Shown: in pieces, positions 34,786 to 46,800 of the stretch
Layout: each line of letters opens with the position of its first letter
Numbering within the stretch: position 1 is the stretch's first letter
From: Reticulitermes speratus
Taxonomy: Eukaryota > Arthropoda > Insecta > Blattodea > Rhinotermitidae
Reading direction: 5' to 3'
DNA: 64,000 nucleotides
NCBI GenBank assembly: GCA_021186555.1
Contig: JAJKFL010000042.1
Span: 16,902,521-16,966,520 of the forward strand
Notes under the pieces: generated by a model
The model's database searches: none
What the model saw: only the letters and a program-made list of their open reading frames with translations
Told to the model about the DNA's origin: nothing
Program-made: the position numbers and the translations under genes

Positions 34786-34837
34786 CTTGTATGTGTAATA
34801 CGAAGGCGCAGACCATCAGCACGGCGTCGGACTTCAT
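34786..34837 (-). CDS. Candidate first exon encoding a signal-peptide-like N terminus
   Basis: On the minus strand ATG at 34835-34837 opens MKSDAVLMVCAFVLHIQ and ends one base into the next codon at CAAG|gtagaa. A basic residue followed by an uninterrupted hydrophobic run is typical of a secretory signal. The upstream leader has several CpGs. No following exon was found, so the product is unknown. It lies on the same strand upstream of GPB5. GPA2, the partner subunit that often neighbours GPB5, would be an attractive candidate, but no GPA2 cystine-knot exon is visible here. Confidence 0.25.
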
Positions 34838-35244
34838 GCCTGTGACAATACGTCACCTCGAGGATAATATCGTCTCTCAAAATACATCCCAACTGTCCAA
34901 CTTCCTGAAGTTGTTGTGCCTAAAATATTGCTTCATTTCACCCTACTTCATCACAAGAGTTTATTAGTTCTCAACGAAACAATAACTATCCTTCCTGATG
35001 GTATATCATAAAGTTTGTTTGACTTCGGTCTAGGCGTTACAAATTTCTAAGTATCTGGCCTTCAGCAAATGTTTTACTTACCAAGTTACTCCATAACAGT
35101 GTTCTGGCCTTCATATATTAAAAACTATGGAATTCCATAACATAATATTTGTCACATCATTTCTCCACACATTACAAGCCTAATTGATAACAGCATTTTC
35201 TAAATTTGACAAGTGGTCAGTGTTCTCAAAATTCACTACATTAC
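34838..35244. other. No recognisable gene
   Basis: AT-rich; nothing supported. Confidence 0.4.
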
Positions 35245-35345
35245 ATCGAGCGCCGAGATTAAGCATGAGTAGAGCAACATCTCTGCTCCCCCACCCCCTC
35301 TGTGTCAGTCATGGCATTTTATGAGGTGACCTTTATCTTCACTTC
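35245..35345 (+). mobile_element. SINE family C, 3' fragment
   Basis: catcgagcgccgagattaag, gcatgagtagagcaacatct, ctgctcccccaccccctctg: the distal half of family C only. Confidence 0.6.
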
Positions 35346-35639
35346 ACAAAAATAATAAAAACAATAACAACAACGTACGATTAGAAGTAGGAAGGTAGAC
35401 TATGAGATCTGCTCCGAATTCATTGTTCCAGTAATGCGCTATTGTTGTGTAGGCCGTGTTCCATAGCATCTTACAAGTGGGTGCAGGTGATTCAGGTGTA
35501 GTAGCTATCTCACTCTGGTCCATTGTGCTGAAGTCATGACGTCACGTTTGGATGCCGGAACACCGCTTGTATTATTCACGGCAACAGGAAGGTCCGAATA
35601 ATACGTAAACTGTAGTGCAGAGTTTCCCCTCAAGATATC

Positions 35640-35800
35640 GCAACATTTGCACCTCATCTGCACAGTGTCCATACCGGGTAAGACGCCCACCCAGCATATT
35701 ATCCAATGAGTGCCGAGAGCAGTTTCACCGCTACTCATCTAGTGCTGAGGTTATAAATGCGTGGAAATCTATCTCCTCTCCCCATATGATTTTAGGCACG
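35640..35800 (+). mobile_element. SINE family C copy, diverged
   Basis: gcccacccagcatattatcc, ctcatctagtgctgaggtta and aaatctatctcctctcccca follow family C order; the middle is deleted. Confidence 0.5.
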
Positions 35801-36064
35801 GTGTTTAATTAAGCATAGCACCAACTTTGTTGTTTACCATTGCACTAATGGAAAAACGGTTGTATAAGAGATGGTAGCAGTAACCACAGTTTACTGTCAG
35901 GTATTCAGAAGGTAATACCTATGTTCACATTTCAGATTATAAGGGATGGTTCTGAGATTATTAAATACTTGCAGTGTGTCTACAAACTAGGAAACGCGGA
36001 TACATAAACAAAACAATGAGCTTGGCAAAAGTGAACACAAATGGAAATCATTAATGTGTAAAGG

Positions 36065-36200
36065 TAAAGGTCGCCCCTAACATGCCAATGTAAGCACAGA
36101 GGTTGAGTAGAGAAACAGCTCTATTCATGCTTAACCTCGAAGTAGGTGGTCGATGCCAAGCCCCGGCCGCTTTACTCCCTTGACAGAGACCCAGTACGCA
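36065..36200 (-). mobile_element. SINE family C, 3' half
   Basis: The minus strand reads gtaaagcggccggggcttgg, catcgaccacctacttcgag and gttaagcatgaatagagctg, then the ctctactcaacctctgtgct end. Confidence 0.65.
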
Positions 36201-37059
36201 TAATGAATCGCTAAGTTATTGCAGAGTTTAATTCGGAATTATGTAAGCATTTGGTGAAGCAATATTTAGACATGATTTCATTCTGTAGCGTTGAGCTTAA
36301 AATATTTATCTCTAAAAATAACACATAAAACAAATATAGTAAACATTCATCATCATTTTACACAACACACGAATTCTGGGATATCATTTTTGTAAGGACA
36401 AGGATTAATTACATAACAAGATGATAGTAAGAGGCAAGCAACATTAAATAATTTGTGTTGTCGCGTAGCATATTATACTGCGAGATATTAGTCCCTACTT
36501 GCGTTTTGTATTCAAAAAATATAAATTCAACTTTTATTTTATTTATAATATATAATAATTTTAATATAAACAAATGCATTGTCTTTGTTTACAGATCACA
36601 TATGTAATTTATACATGTTAAATAAGTTTGTTTGTTTCATTCGCAGTTTTATGAGTGTTAAATTTATGTACGCCAGAACAGGTAACTTGTCATATCTATA
36701 ATAAATTGTGTACACCGAAGCGTTCTCTCTGTCGAGAGACTTTATCTCAATGAACTACTAAAGGACAACAGTAATAAATACCACTTTGCTAAGTAAAAGG
36801 TAACAGATACACACGTTTAACACGCCACTGTATTATTTTACTTTTCATTTATCTCTTCTGTGCTGTGACTCTGTTTCCGTGTGTTTTAATATACGTCTGA
36901 AAATTTAATACATTTGCTGTTCACATCAGCATCAAACAAATCATTGTTATTTTATTGTGCTTTTCCATCAAACAAAACACCTACATTCCATAAGTTATGT
37001 TACTACAAGATTATAATTGTAGTGTGTGTAACTGCTGTCAACACGTTCCTTCTTCCAAT
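36201..37059. other. 3' flank of the mitochondrial carrier gene
   Basis: AT-rich. The first AATAAA on the minus strand below the stop codon is at 36951-36956, a candidate polyadenylation signal about 230 bases from the stop; another is at 36533-36538. No other feature. Confidence 0.4.
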
Positions 37060-37203
37060 GGATATTTACATCCGTTGGAATAACACCAATGCCCCATTGC
37101 ATGTTCTTTCCTTAGATATGCATAAGGCCTACAACACTCTTCATTGAGTCAGGATGAAGGCATTTTGAACCTGTTGTCGAGTTACCTCACTGACGAATTG
37201 TAG
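37060..37203 (+). pseudogene. Short non-LTR reverse transcriptase fragment overlapping the carrier's 3' end
   Basis: The plus strand encodes LHVLSLDMHKAYNTLH (37097-37144). After a frameshift or short deletion comes DEGILNLLSSYLTDEL (37153-37200), then a stop. These fit the RT palm motif FLDLSKAFDTxxH and the following Gi..wlxSYLtnR motif of non-LTR elements (from memory). The last ~22 bases overlap, in antisense, the final codons and stop of the carrier gene. Confidence 0.5.
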
Positions 37204-38123
37204 TAATCATTCTTATGTTGGTAAGTGTTAGGCTGTTTCTCAGTATTTGAGTCTGTGTGTTGTTGCTGACAATTTGGTGCATCCTCATCTTTTAAACTCT
37301 CGTCTTTCTTTGATTCCTGCTCTTCTTCTTTGCTCATAGAATAATCTTTATTTCCCTCAATTAATTGAGGTTGCAGGCAAAGATTTTCTTTAATTTTTCC
37401 GCAAGACGGAATTTTGTTTTTCTCTTCTTTATCTGAAGAAAATATCTGTCCAAATTTTGGCATCAAATTTTCATTGCACAGAAGGTTACTTCCCATCAAA
37501 TCGTGAAGAATTTTTTCTCTCCACTGAAAAATATCCTTCATGTACTCGTATTTCTCCCTGTGTTCCAAGTTTTCCAAAAGTCCAAAAACTTTAATATCAA
37601 GCTTTGAATCATCATTAGATCTTTTTTGGATCTTGGATATTTCATGTGCAGTGAGGTCTCCTAATTCAGCAATTATATATGCTGAAGTGTTTTCAACTTG
37701 GTTAGCGTTAGCCCATCGGATTACCCAAGTGACAACAGTGAATGTCGCGGCGTTTGTTGGAAACGCCCTCAAGATAGTGGACGTAAGACCCCGTGTCAAC
37801 ACGGAGTACCCGTCAGTTCGAATGCTTTTCTTCAAACAGTCTATGAATCCACTATATCTGTAAGCGCCGCCCTTCCCATCAACCTGAAGACGAGTCTTGA
37901 CAACGTCAATCGGATATGTGAGAACCCAGGACAGGGTGCCACTGAAACCACCGGCTAGCAGCATGTGCACAGTGCCGACAGGAAATCCGGATTCACCGTT
38001 TTCTCCCGTTGATCTCGTCATAAACTCGTAAGCAAAGAAATAGGAACCGAATCCGGGCACCTCTCTTAAAATAGTGGTCCCCAGGCCCCTGAATATGCCA
38101 CGCACTCCTTCGGCTTTTACCAC
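37182..38123 (-). CDS. Carrier exon 5: second and third repeats plus C-terminal tail and stop
   Basis: Begins after tggtctacag with VVKAEGVRGIFRGLG; an upstream alternative acceptor (ttctttgcag at 38147/38148) would add eight residues. I prefer the downstream one because it gives exactly the family spacing from YSGAIDC to the EG motif. It encodes residues 144-456. The tail (from about residue 285) is rich in E, K, S, N and Q, with no membrane segment. The stop TAA is at 37182-37184. Confidence 0.88.
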   Translation of the reverse strand: MVKAEGVRGIFRGLGTTILREVPGFGSYFFAYEFMTRSTGENGESGFPVGTVHMLLAGGFSGTLSWVLTYPIDVVKTRLQVDGKGGAYRYSGFIDCLKKSIRTDGYSVLTRGLTSTILRAFPTNAATFTVVTWVIRWANANQVENTSAYIIAELGDLTAHEISKIQKRSNDDSKLDIKVFGLLENLEHREKYEYMKDIFQWREKILHDLMGSNLLCNENLMPKFGQIFSSDKEEKNKIPSCGKIKENLCLQPQLIEGNKDYSMSKEEEQESKKDESLKDEDAPNCQQQHTDSNTEKQPNTYQHKNDYYNSSVR

Positions 38124-40852
38124 CTGTAGACCAGACATATAAATCAGCTGCAAAGAAATAGTGAGAGTTTTCATTTTGCCAGGACCCGAAGAGCTGAGTG
38201 GCATGTATTTGAACAGCAAATTTTATGGACAGTTTTATGGGGAAAGTTACTTTTGCAACATCAATTGCAAACGCAGTAAAATACCGTTTTTATCATAGGA
38301 AGCACATGGATAATCACATTAGAATTTTAACATGTCAGCCTAACATAATAGTTGAAATATTACAGGTATGAGGAGAAGGAATGGATAAAAACTTTTGTGA
38401 AAAAATTACAAGTTTTTTCTGAGGATTAGACATGTAAATCGGTGTAACATATGTAATAATTTCCAATTGGATACAGAACAAAATTATAAGAAAATCAAAA
38501 AACTCACGGAATGGGTTTCAAATATTGGTCTATTGAAAACACGCACAGTGTGAAAATAAAAGCGTGTTCAGCGTAATTCGAAAGTAAATAACAGCAAAAC
38601 TAATCACTGACAACAGCAACATAAACGTTCAATTAAATGTATTTGTGTAAGGTAAAAGAAAACTTTTCCCTGTGCTTAATTAAGCACCACGCCCTAAATG
38701 CATATTGGGATTTGTGGTATATCTGCACGCATTAGTAGATTGAGACCAGTCGTTAGCTTCATGCCCTCGTCGCTTGGGCAGGACCCATTCGTATCCACTG
38801 AATAGTAGAGAGGGTGGACCCGGTCTGTGCTGCCGGGAATTGGACATGTGTTTATACAGGAAGCACAAGTAATATTAGATAATCTGCAATTAGCTTTGAT
38901 CGAGAAGTAGTTTTAACATGAAATATAGCCCAAGCAGAATAAGATAGTCTACATAACGCAAGGGAAATGTAAAAATTCATAGAGAATTTTAGTCGGAAAG
39001 CCAGGAAAAAAAAATAGCGCTTGCATTCTTTATGCGTAGATGCAAATTATTACCTAACTGATCTTGGGAAAAGAGGGTTTGTGGATGTGGACTTGGGCAA
39101 TCTGATTTAGGATCCAGTGGGGTGCCGGGATTTTGGACCAGAATAATTAACACTTGAGTTCCATGACATAGTGCAAATTTCATTTGTGTCTAAGCGACTG
39201 CGAACTTCTCAAAAAGACTCTGGCCCACGAAGTTACAATAAAGTTAGTTAATGTAATATAATCCACGAAAGATAATGTCTGAATATATAAAACATCAGAA
39301 AAAACGTTGCAAATAAATACGTAACAGAAACCATCTTTGATATAAACAAGGCCTGCTTCCACCCTTCCGCATTTCAAATTCCAATATTGCAGATGCACAT
39401 ATCGGAGGGATGAGGAACAGAGGAAAAAGTTTTATGTTATTATTATTATTATTAGTAGTAGTTAGTAGTAGTAGTAGTAGTAGTAAAATGATGCCACCTG
39501 AGTGAGGCAGTCTATCGCGCCACTGTAGCCATGACCAGACAAGAGACCGTTTTGCTGGACCTGCAGTCTGATTTTCACCAACTCCAGCGGGCAGCACACA
39601 AAACTCTGCACGAACCCTGCAGCTGCACCAGCCATGAAGTGGGAAGACAGAGCATCGGGTCGTGGCATGTGGCGTTGGAAGTTCCCGTACACCCCAAACA
39701 CGATGGCATTGACCACTGCGACTCCAGCCATGGGCGAGGACATGCCTTTGTAGAGACCGACAGCCTGTATAGTGGCATCAGACACACATTTCTTAATACC
39801 CTGTGTAACTCCAATACACAGGGTATCATAAGAACAAAGATTATTCAGCTTTTAACATTTTAACCTGTGTAAGACGGTTTGTAACATCGAAACAAACGGC
39901 TGCTACATTTATTCACTTTTTATCATCTTAACCAGTGTCTAACTCGATTGTAAAATTCATGTTATTCAATTTTTACTATTTTAACCGATTGTACAATTGA
40001 TGTGAAATATGTGTAATTTAAAATACTGAAGTCCCTGAAGATGAACCAGGATACGGTTCGAAACATGTAGGACTGTGTTTCACAATTAATAGTAAATAAA
40101 AGTGTACATTTGTCGGAAAATAAACAGAGTTATTAGGGTGCTCAAATCAAGACGGAGGAGATGGGCGGGGTATGTAACACGTATGGGAGAGAAGAGAAAT
40201 GCATACAGGCTTTTGGTAGCGAAAATTAAATTAATGAACCCGATGAGGATAATATTAAAATGGATCCTTAAATCAAGACGGATGAGATGGGCGGGGTATG
40301 TAACACGTATGGGACAGAAGAGAAATGCATACAGGCTTTTGGTAGCGAAAACTAAAATGAATGAGTCTGATGAGGATAATATTAAAATGGATCCTCAAGA
40401 AAGTGTGTGAAGGTGTGGACTGGATTGATATGGCTCGGGATAGGGACAAGTGGCGGGTTGTTGTGAAAAGGGCAATAAACTTACGGTTTCCATAAAACGC
40501 GGGGAATGCCTTTACTAGCCTCGAAATTTTTAGCTTATTGAAGAATTCACGGCGAAGGGGCACTGGAACTATTTGGCATATCAGAAAATGAATTTGGCGA
40601 ATATGTGATTCAGCATTACTAAGTCTCCCGAAATTTGTAATCTTAAAGCAATTCATCCCCTTTGAGCTTTCAGAATAATCAGAAATACAATACATTCAGT
40701 CTGAACACAGCCATTTATTTATCATACAAAATCAGCTATACTCGTATGTTTCAGCTAATAGACCTATATAACCATTGAAAACAAGGCTCAAATAAACACA
40801 GCCCGTCTGTCCATAAAACGCCTACAAATCCCGTATTTCTAATAATTGAAAC

Positions 40853-40895
<43 letters not shown>

Positions 40896-43800
40896 GCTAC
40901 TATTACATATTCATTTATTCAGTATTTTATTTAAACTTTGTACAACATAATTTTATTCGTTTCCTAAATATTATTCCTAGGGTTGCATATCTATGTTATG
41001 TATTTTGGTATAACAATATACATGTGAAGTTCGAGGTTTTAAAACACGGTGTTCCACAAGGATAAATTTTAGGTCATTTAAATTTTCTTCTCTACATAAA
41101 TGATTTATCAAAAACTATTAATGTAAACTCTATACCAATGTTATTTGCTAGTATAATATTTACCAATTCTGATATTGAATATCCTAAAAATGATATAAAA
41201 TTGAATTTGAATCCTTAAATAAATGGTTCAAAGCAAATAGACTCTCATTGAATTTTGATAAAATCCATTTCGTAAAATTCACAAGTAAAAGTAGCCCTTA
41301 CATTGATCTGGACATTAGATATACAAACAAATTAATTTATAAAGCGTATGATACAAAATTTCTTGGAATATATGTAGACAGTACACTGTCTTGGAACATG
41401 CATATTTAACAAATTACACACAAATTAAGGGCAGCTTGCTAGGCAATGAGATTAGTTAAGCCCTTTATGTCACAGGAAACGCTGAAGATTGTTTACTATG
41501 CCTATTTTCATTCTGTTATGAACTATGGATTCATATTTTGTAGGAACTCTTCACACAGTAAAAAAAAAAAAAAATTTAAAATACAGGAAATAAAATTACA
41601 GTTATTACAGGATACAGAAATAGAGACTATTGTAGAAATTTATTTAAGAATCTAAACATTTTACCCCTTCAATCACAATATATTACCACTTCTCTTATTT
41701 GTGGTTAACAACAAAAATAAATTAAAATTAAATTTTGATATCTTAATCCTTTAAAGCCTAGCGGTTTCTTCACGTACGATCAGGTTCAATATCGAAATGT
41801 TCTAAGATCTGCCCAGACAGGACATTTATGTGTTTTGTATGGCTCTTAGAATAAACAGCGAATATTTCATTGTAGATTGTTAACTGACTTTTTTATAACC
41901 CAGATGGAGGTTGTTTACTGCGCGGTACGAACTCGTTCTTTAAATAATTCTTGGAATAATAGCTCGGGACGGGCTTCATGGAGTTTTATTAAGAGGCGAA
42001 AACTTTATCTGATAAGAAAATAAAAGAATTTTCTTTCTTTCGCTCTCTGTCTCTCTTTCTCAGGTAATATAGCAGGTTGTCTTATAACAAGAGGTTTTGT
42101 CAATAAGGGTTCCTACGATCACTTACGTCTTTTTTCCCCCACTGCACTTATAAACATGAAAATCTCCTCATCAGGTGATATTTTGTAATTTAACTCATGA
42201 TTTTTTCTTTTAACCACGTGTACACAAATGTAAACACATGCCAAACATCACACACAATTAAACTCGTACAAGTTGTATGATTTGTGTTGGTACAAGTGGC
42301 GATTTGATGTCAATAGAAGTGGAGCTCCATGTATCCTGAAGCGAATCTAGCTTTGAATCTACAAATGCATATAATAAAGGCTCTCACCGACTCTTTCTTT
42401 AAAATGCTCGTAAAACAGTCGACAGCTCCTTTATACTGGGGGTTTCGAAAGGACTGTGTCTGAAGTCGGACCTGTAATCACAAAATAAAGTAACATTAAG
42501 CTTAAATATTGCTAAAGACATTCAATTTCACCACTAATATAGCGTTATATTGTCAAATTATTTTATAAATATATCTGCCGGTATAGCCACCTATGTCGTA
42601 TTAAATAATCGAATAATAACAGAAGAAACTCTACTTAATGTGATTTTCAATGTTTTTAGGAAACACTTATAAAATTCCAAGTTTGGAAATTAAAAATAGT
42701 GTAAGAATTTTCTTCCAGATACACTTTGAAAAATCTGCGTTAACAATATTGCTTTATATGTCGTCTGGTCATGCAAAATTAACCCTTGCAGTGCACAGAG
42801 TCATAAAATAACCAAGCTGCTAGTACGCGTACGTATCCATTAACGTATTAACTAGTAGTAAGTCTGCGCATTAATTTGTTGTGAGCATCAGGCAAATAGT
42901 GATTATTCACGAATACGTGTGACAAATACCTCGCGCTTCAATCCGTCACACTCCCCCTACAAAGCTTATCCAAGGGATGCTTTAGATACTGTGATTCGGA
43001 ATGATTACCAGTGTATCGATTTTTGATAATAATTTACTATATATATCTTTAAAGTTCCTATACGGTTTCTAGTTAATCCATCAGGTTTATTGAAAAAAGT
43101 TTGTAATTGTACTATTACTTTTACTTTTACTATTACTTTGCTGATAATGATCCGTTCAGATATTCTTGACCGGACCTTAATTACAGGTTATGTTTCAGAT
43201 TATTAAATGAAAATAATAAGTTATATATACATATGCTGTGTGTGGGTGTGTGTGTGGGTGGGTGGGTGTGTGTGGGTGGGTGTGTGTGTGTGTGGGTTGG
43301 TGTGGGTGGGCGGGTGTGTGTGTCTACAATTACATTATCCATCTTATTTCTGTCACATAATTTAGGTTTTCTTTTCGGGCTCATAATGAACAAGGACATG
43401 CAATTTCTCACTGTTGCCACTTTACAGTCATAGTTTCTCTCAATAACCACGTGTAAATATTTCACTACCGTATTTTAACGTATTTTTAGCTAATATTTTG
43501 TATAATTTCATGTATTTTACTACAATGTCTAAATAATGCCACTTATATGAACAAATATTTGCTTCATTTTCAAAAGTTGTTCTCTTAAATACGTAAATCA
43601 TTTTCCCTATATACTTTGATTACCGAATAGTTTCGAATACGAAGAGTTTTCTTGAAACCCCTAATAAAATTCTTGTATATTAACTTTAAAAAAAACTAGA
43701 GAGCATGTAAGTTAGATACAATGATATATACACACTAAAGAAGAATAAGAAATCAACGTATTTTTGTTTGTACAATTTAGAAACAAAACTTACATTTCAT

Positions 43801-46800
43801 ATATGGAAAGGCGAAGCTCAAATAATAATATGCCTCTATTATTATAATTTTTTTTACATTCAATGAAATTTTCTTGCTGAACACTGGGTTTCGGCGGAAC
43901 AGCATTTGGGAAATATTGATTTAAATATTCCTACTTCTCACATTTATTATTTCAAAAGTTTCCCAGACGTAAACTTTGTGAAGTCCATGCCAAGGGCATA
44001 CAGGAATCATATATTGATTTCGACAAATATTTGACGAAATATATGTGAAAAAATGAAAATCGAAACTGAAACATAATTGACCTCTTGTTGACGTAAGATA
44101 ATGGACGAAATATGTGGACAAAAATGCCCATCGACTGATCCATGAACACAAAGAAGCGGAAGAAATATTTTGAAAGTTCTGGGCCAATTTCACGTATCAC
44201 TTAGCGTTTTACTTAGAAGCCGCTGTTTTTTTGTTTTTTATCCAAAATACTTAAAATATTTTCCTAATAATAAAAAGTAATACCAATGGAAAAGCTGTGT
44301 AATATGTGACATTGTGAATAGACCTATATTAATTAATATGATGAAAATGTCAAGCAGCTGTATCACCCTTATTTTTCCCAACCACTGCCATCCATTAACA
44401 CGCTGAACCACACTTCGCCTTCGAAGTAAATTGATTGAGTTCGTTTGATAACTTACCTTAATTGTGTCAAAGGGGTGTCCAACCAGCAAGCCTGCACAAC
44501 CTATCAAGAAGGAAGTTATTGGTCATTCGAATAAGTATGAGAGATGGTAAATACAGTGTATTACTAACAAGCACGTCTAATACTCGTGTCATTGTCTTTT
44601 AAATGAGGATGCACAGACAAAATTACTCTCGGGCTTAAGCATTGCACAAGAAAGAAAAAGGGGTCGCGAAGATAAATTTGAAAAACTCTGCCGTACGAAG
44701 CATTATCAGACTCCTACTTCGGTCATATAACCTTTCTGCTCGAGGTGGGGTAAATTCCACAACAGGCTGTAAAGTGGTGGTGAAAAGAGGTATTTTTAAC
44801 GTATGGGGAAAATATTATAGTCTTTTTCTAGTCACTTTTCGGATTAAGTCAGTCCTTAGTCCACATAATAGAAAAGGATGAGGGTTGTATATGTCATGAA
44901 AAATTATTGATGTAATATTCTTAACACTCCACTTACTTAGGCCTATTTACTTCATCCTTAGAACTTCTCTGGCACGTTTATGTGTCAGTACGTCGGAGAG
45001 TTTCGTTAAATAATAATACTCGTAAAATGTTACAGAGTGTTCAGAAAGGATTTGGTATTTCTAGGGATACGACGCCCTGTGAGCTGGTAGGTTCTTAAAG
45101 ACTATCATAGGAAACTAATCTCACCATAATCATGTTTATCTATTCATTATATCATCGGCGGTCTCTCATAGTGGAGACTCGATTTTGATCCCAGTGTCAT
45201 TTCATGTGGGATGAAATGTCACTGGGAGAAGTTTTACTTCAGTAACTCAGCTTGCCTCATTCAGTATCATTCCACCCACAATTCGTTCTTCCATTGATCT
45301 TAGCATTTCCGAATGTCGTTAAATACAGCACACAACCCTATATCTTTTCATTTCGAAAGTGCCACAAATTGCGAAACAGCAATCTTATCCTTTATAGAAT
45401 AAGTAAATAAATAAAATCATTAGCAAGTAACGAAAACCATAAGCATCTAGAATTAACACCGTGCATTCTTAAACTGGTTTCTTCGCAATATAGACATGTA
45501 TATGAAGCTAACTTATGCCACAACAGTAAAACATTCATGAAGCTAAAAGCGAAATATAATTCCTTTCTTAGGACAGTATTTCACAACTGCAGTGACAACT
45601 TCGATATTTCCGTACGAATAAAGATAAGATAACCTTTGACCCAAGCAAGTGACCTATGATCAGCTATGACCAAAGCTGATTTGTTCTTTTCCATATGTTT
45701 ATAAATACCATTAACCTTGATCACGTATTGAAAAAAAAACTAAACTCTCAAAAACAGTATTTTTGTCTTTAGCTCAGTAGTAACAAACGGTTATTAGCTA
45801 TTTAAAATCCACTCACTTAAATCAAACTGGTGTGAACAAAATGCCGTCTAATATCTTATTTTATACCAACTTTATGTACTGTTCACGAAGATAGATTTAT
45901 CGCCGTCGTATTACACTGCTGGAATCAAACACAACAGTCTAAATTTTTGATAGATATCTAGTAATGTACGTAATTAGATTTTGCGCAGAAATTTCTACAA
46001 AGCTGCACGGAACATCATCATCAGAAGCAACAAATATTCACAGTTTTTAGCAGGACAAAGTCGATTGTTATAACAAAGTCGATTGTCCCAAATGTGTGTG
46101 AGAATCAAGGTTTTGAGCCTAAAAGTTCACATTCGTTTAGAGGTTCCATTTTCGTAATTTAAATTATTTTAAGAGTACCTGAAATACTGTGCTACATATC
46201 ATTTTCACATTTTTTGCTAGTAGTTTTATAGCTTTTCTATTTTCCTTAAAACATAATTTGTCTTGAGAAGATCTATTTTCTACGCTGAATAATATTCTCT
46301 TTTAAATTTAATATATTTACTTTTATTAGGGGCTTTCACATAAATAGCGAAAAGCGACTATTAGCTTCATCATGTCTGTCCGTCCTTCCGTCTGTCTGTT
46401 TCACTATCCGTCTGTCCATATATATCAGCACGGCTCCCACTGGACGGAATTTCTTAAAATTTGATGTGGGTGCTTTGACCAAAATCTGTCGATAAATTCC
46501 AAATTTGGTTAAGTCGGGCATTTTACACGAAGTGTGTATCATATTTTCGGCAGCGATATATGTAGCGCAACAATTCACAGAATACGTGACCTTGCTTTCG
46601 TTGCAAAGCTTTCAATACTTCTTACATTGTTGACAGCGACATGTGTAAGTCAACAATACAAGGGTAAGAAAATTATGCGTCTCTATGGTAACAACGGTTA
46701 CGCGAACTCACCACAATGCTACGTAATACGTACATTGCCTTCCTTGTTTCAAATATTTTGTTACATGTTAAATGTTAATTCTGTAAGCTATCTAAGGTAA

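Noticed and set aside
34786-34837. Using this exon as GPB5 exon 1
   Set aside because: Its donor phase does not fit the 8764 acceptor; it fits only a less likely acceptor inside the exon, and 22211-22236 gives a better signal peptide.
38124-38219. In-frame extension of carrier exon 5 upstream to 38219
   Set aside because: It crosses the acceptor; exon 4 joins at 38123 with exact family spacing, so the upstream 32 codons are intron.
39765-39812. Alternative carrier exon 4 start giving GIKKCVSDATIQ
   Set aside because: The GIKKC match to the family is tempting, but exon 3 already supplies YKGAVDCF, so including it would duplicate the motif.
39531-39863. Plus-strand frames at 39531-39863 and 37540-37958
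   Set aside because: Antisense shadows of carrier exons 4 and 5.
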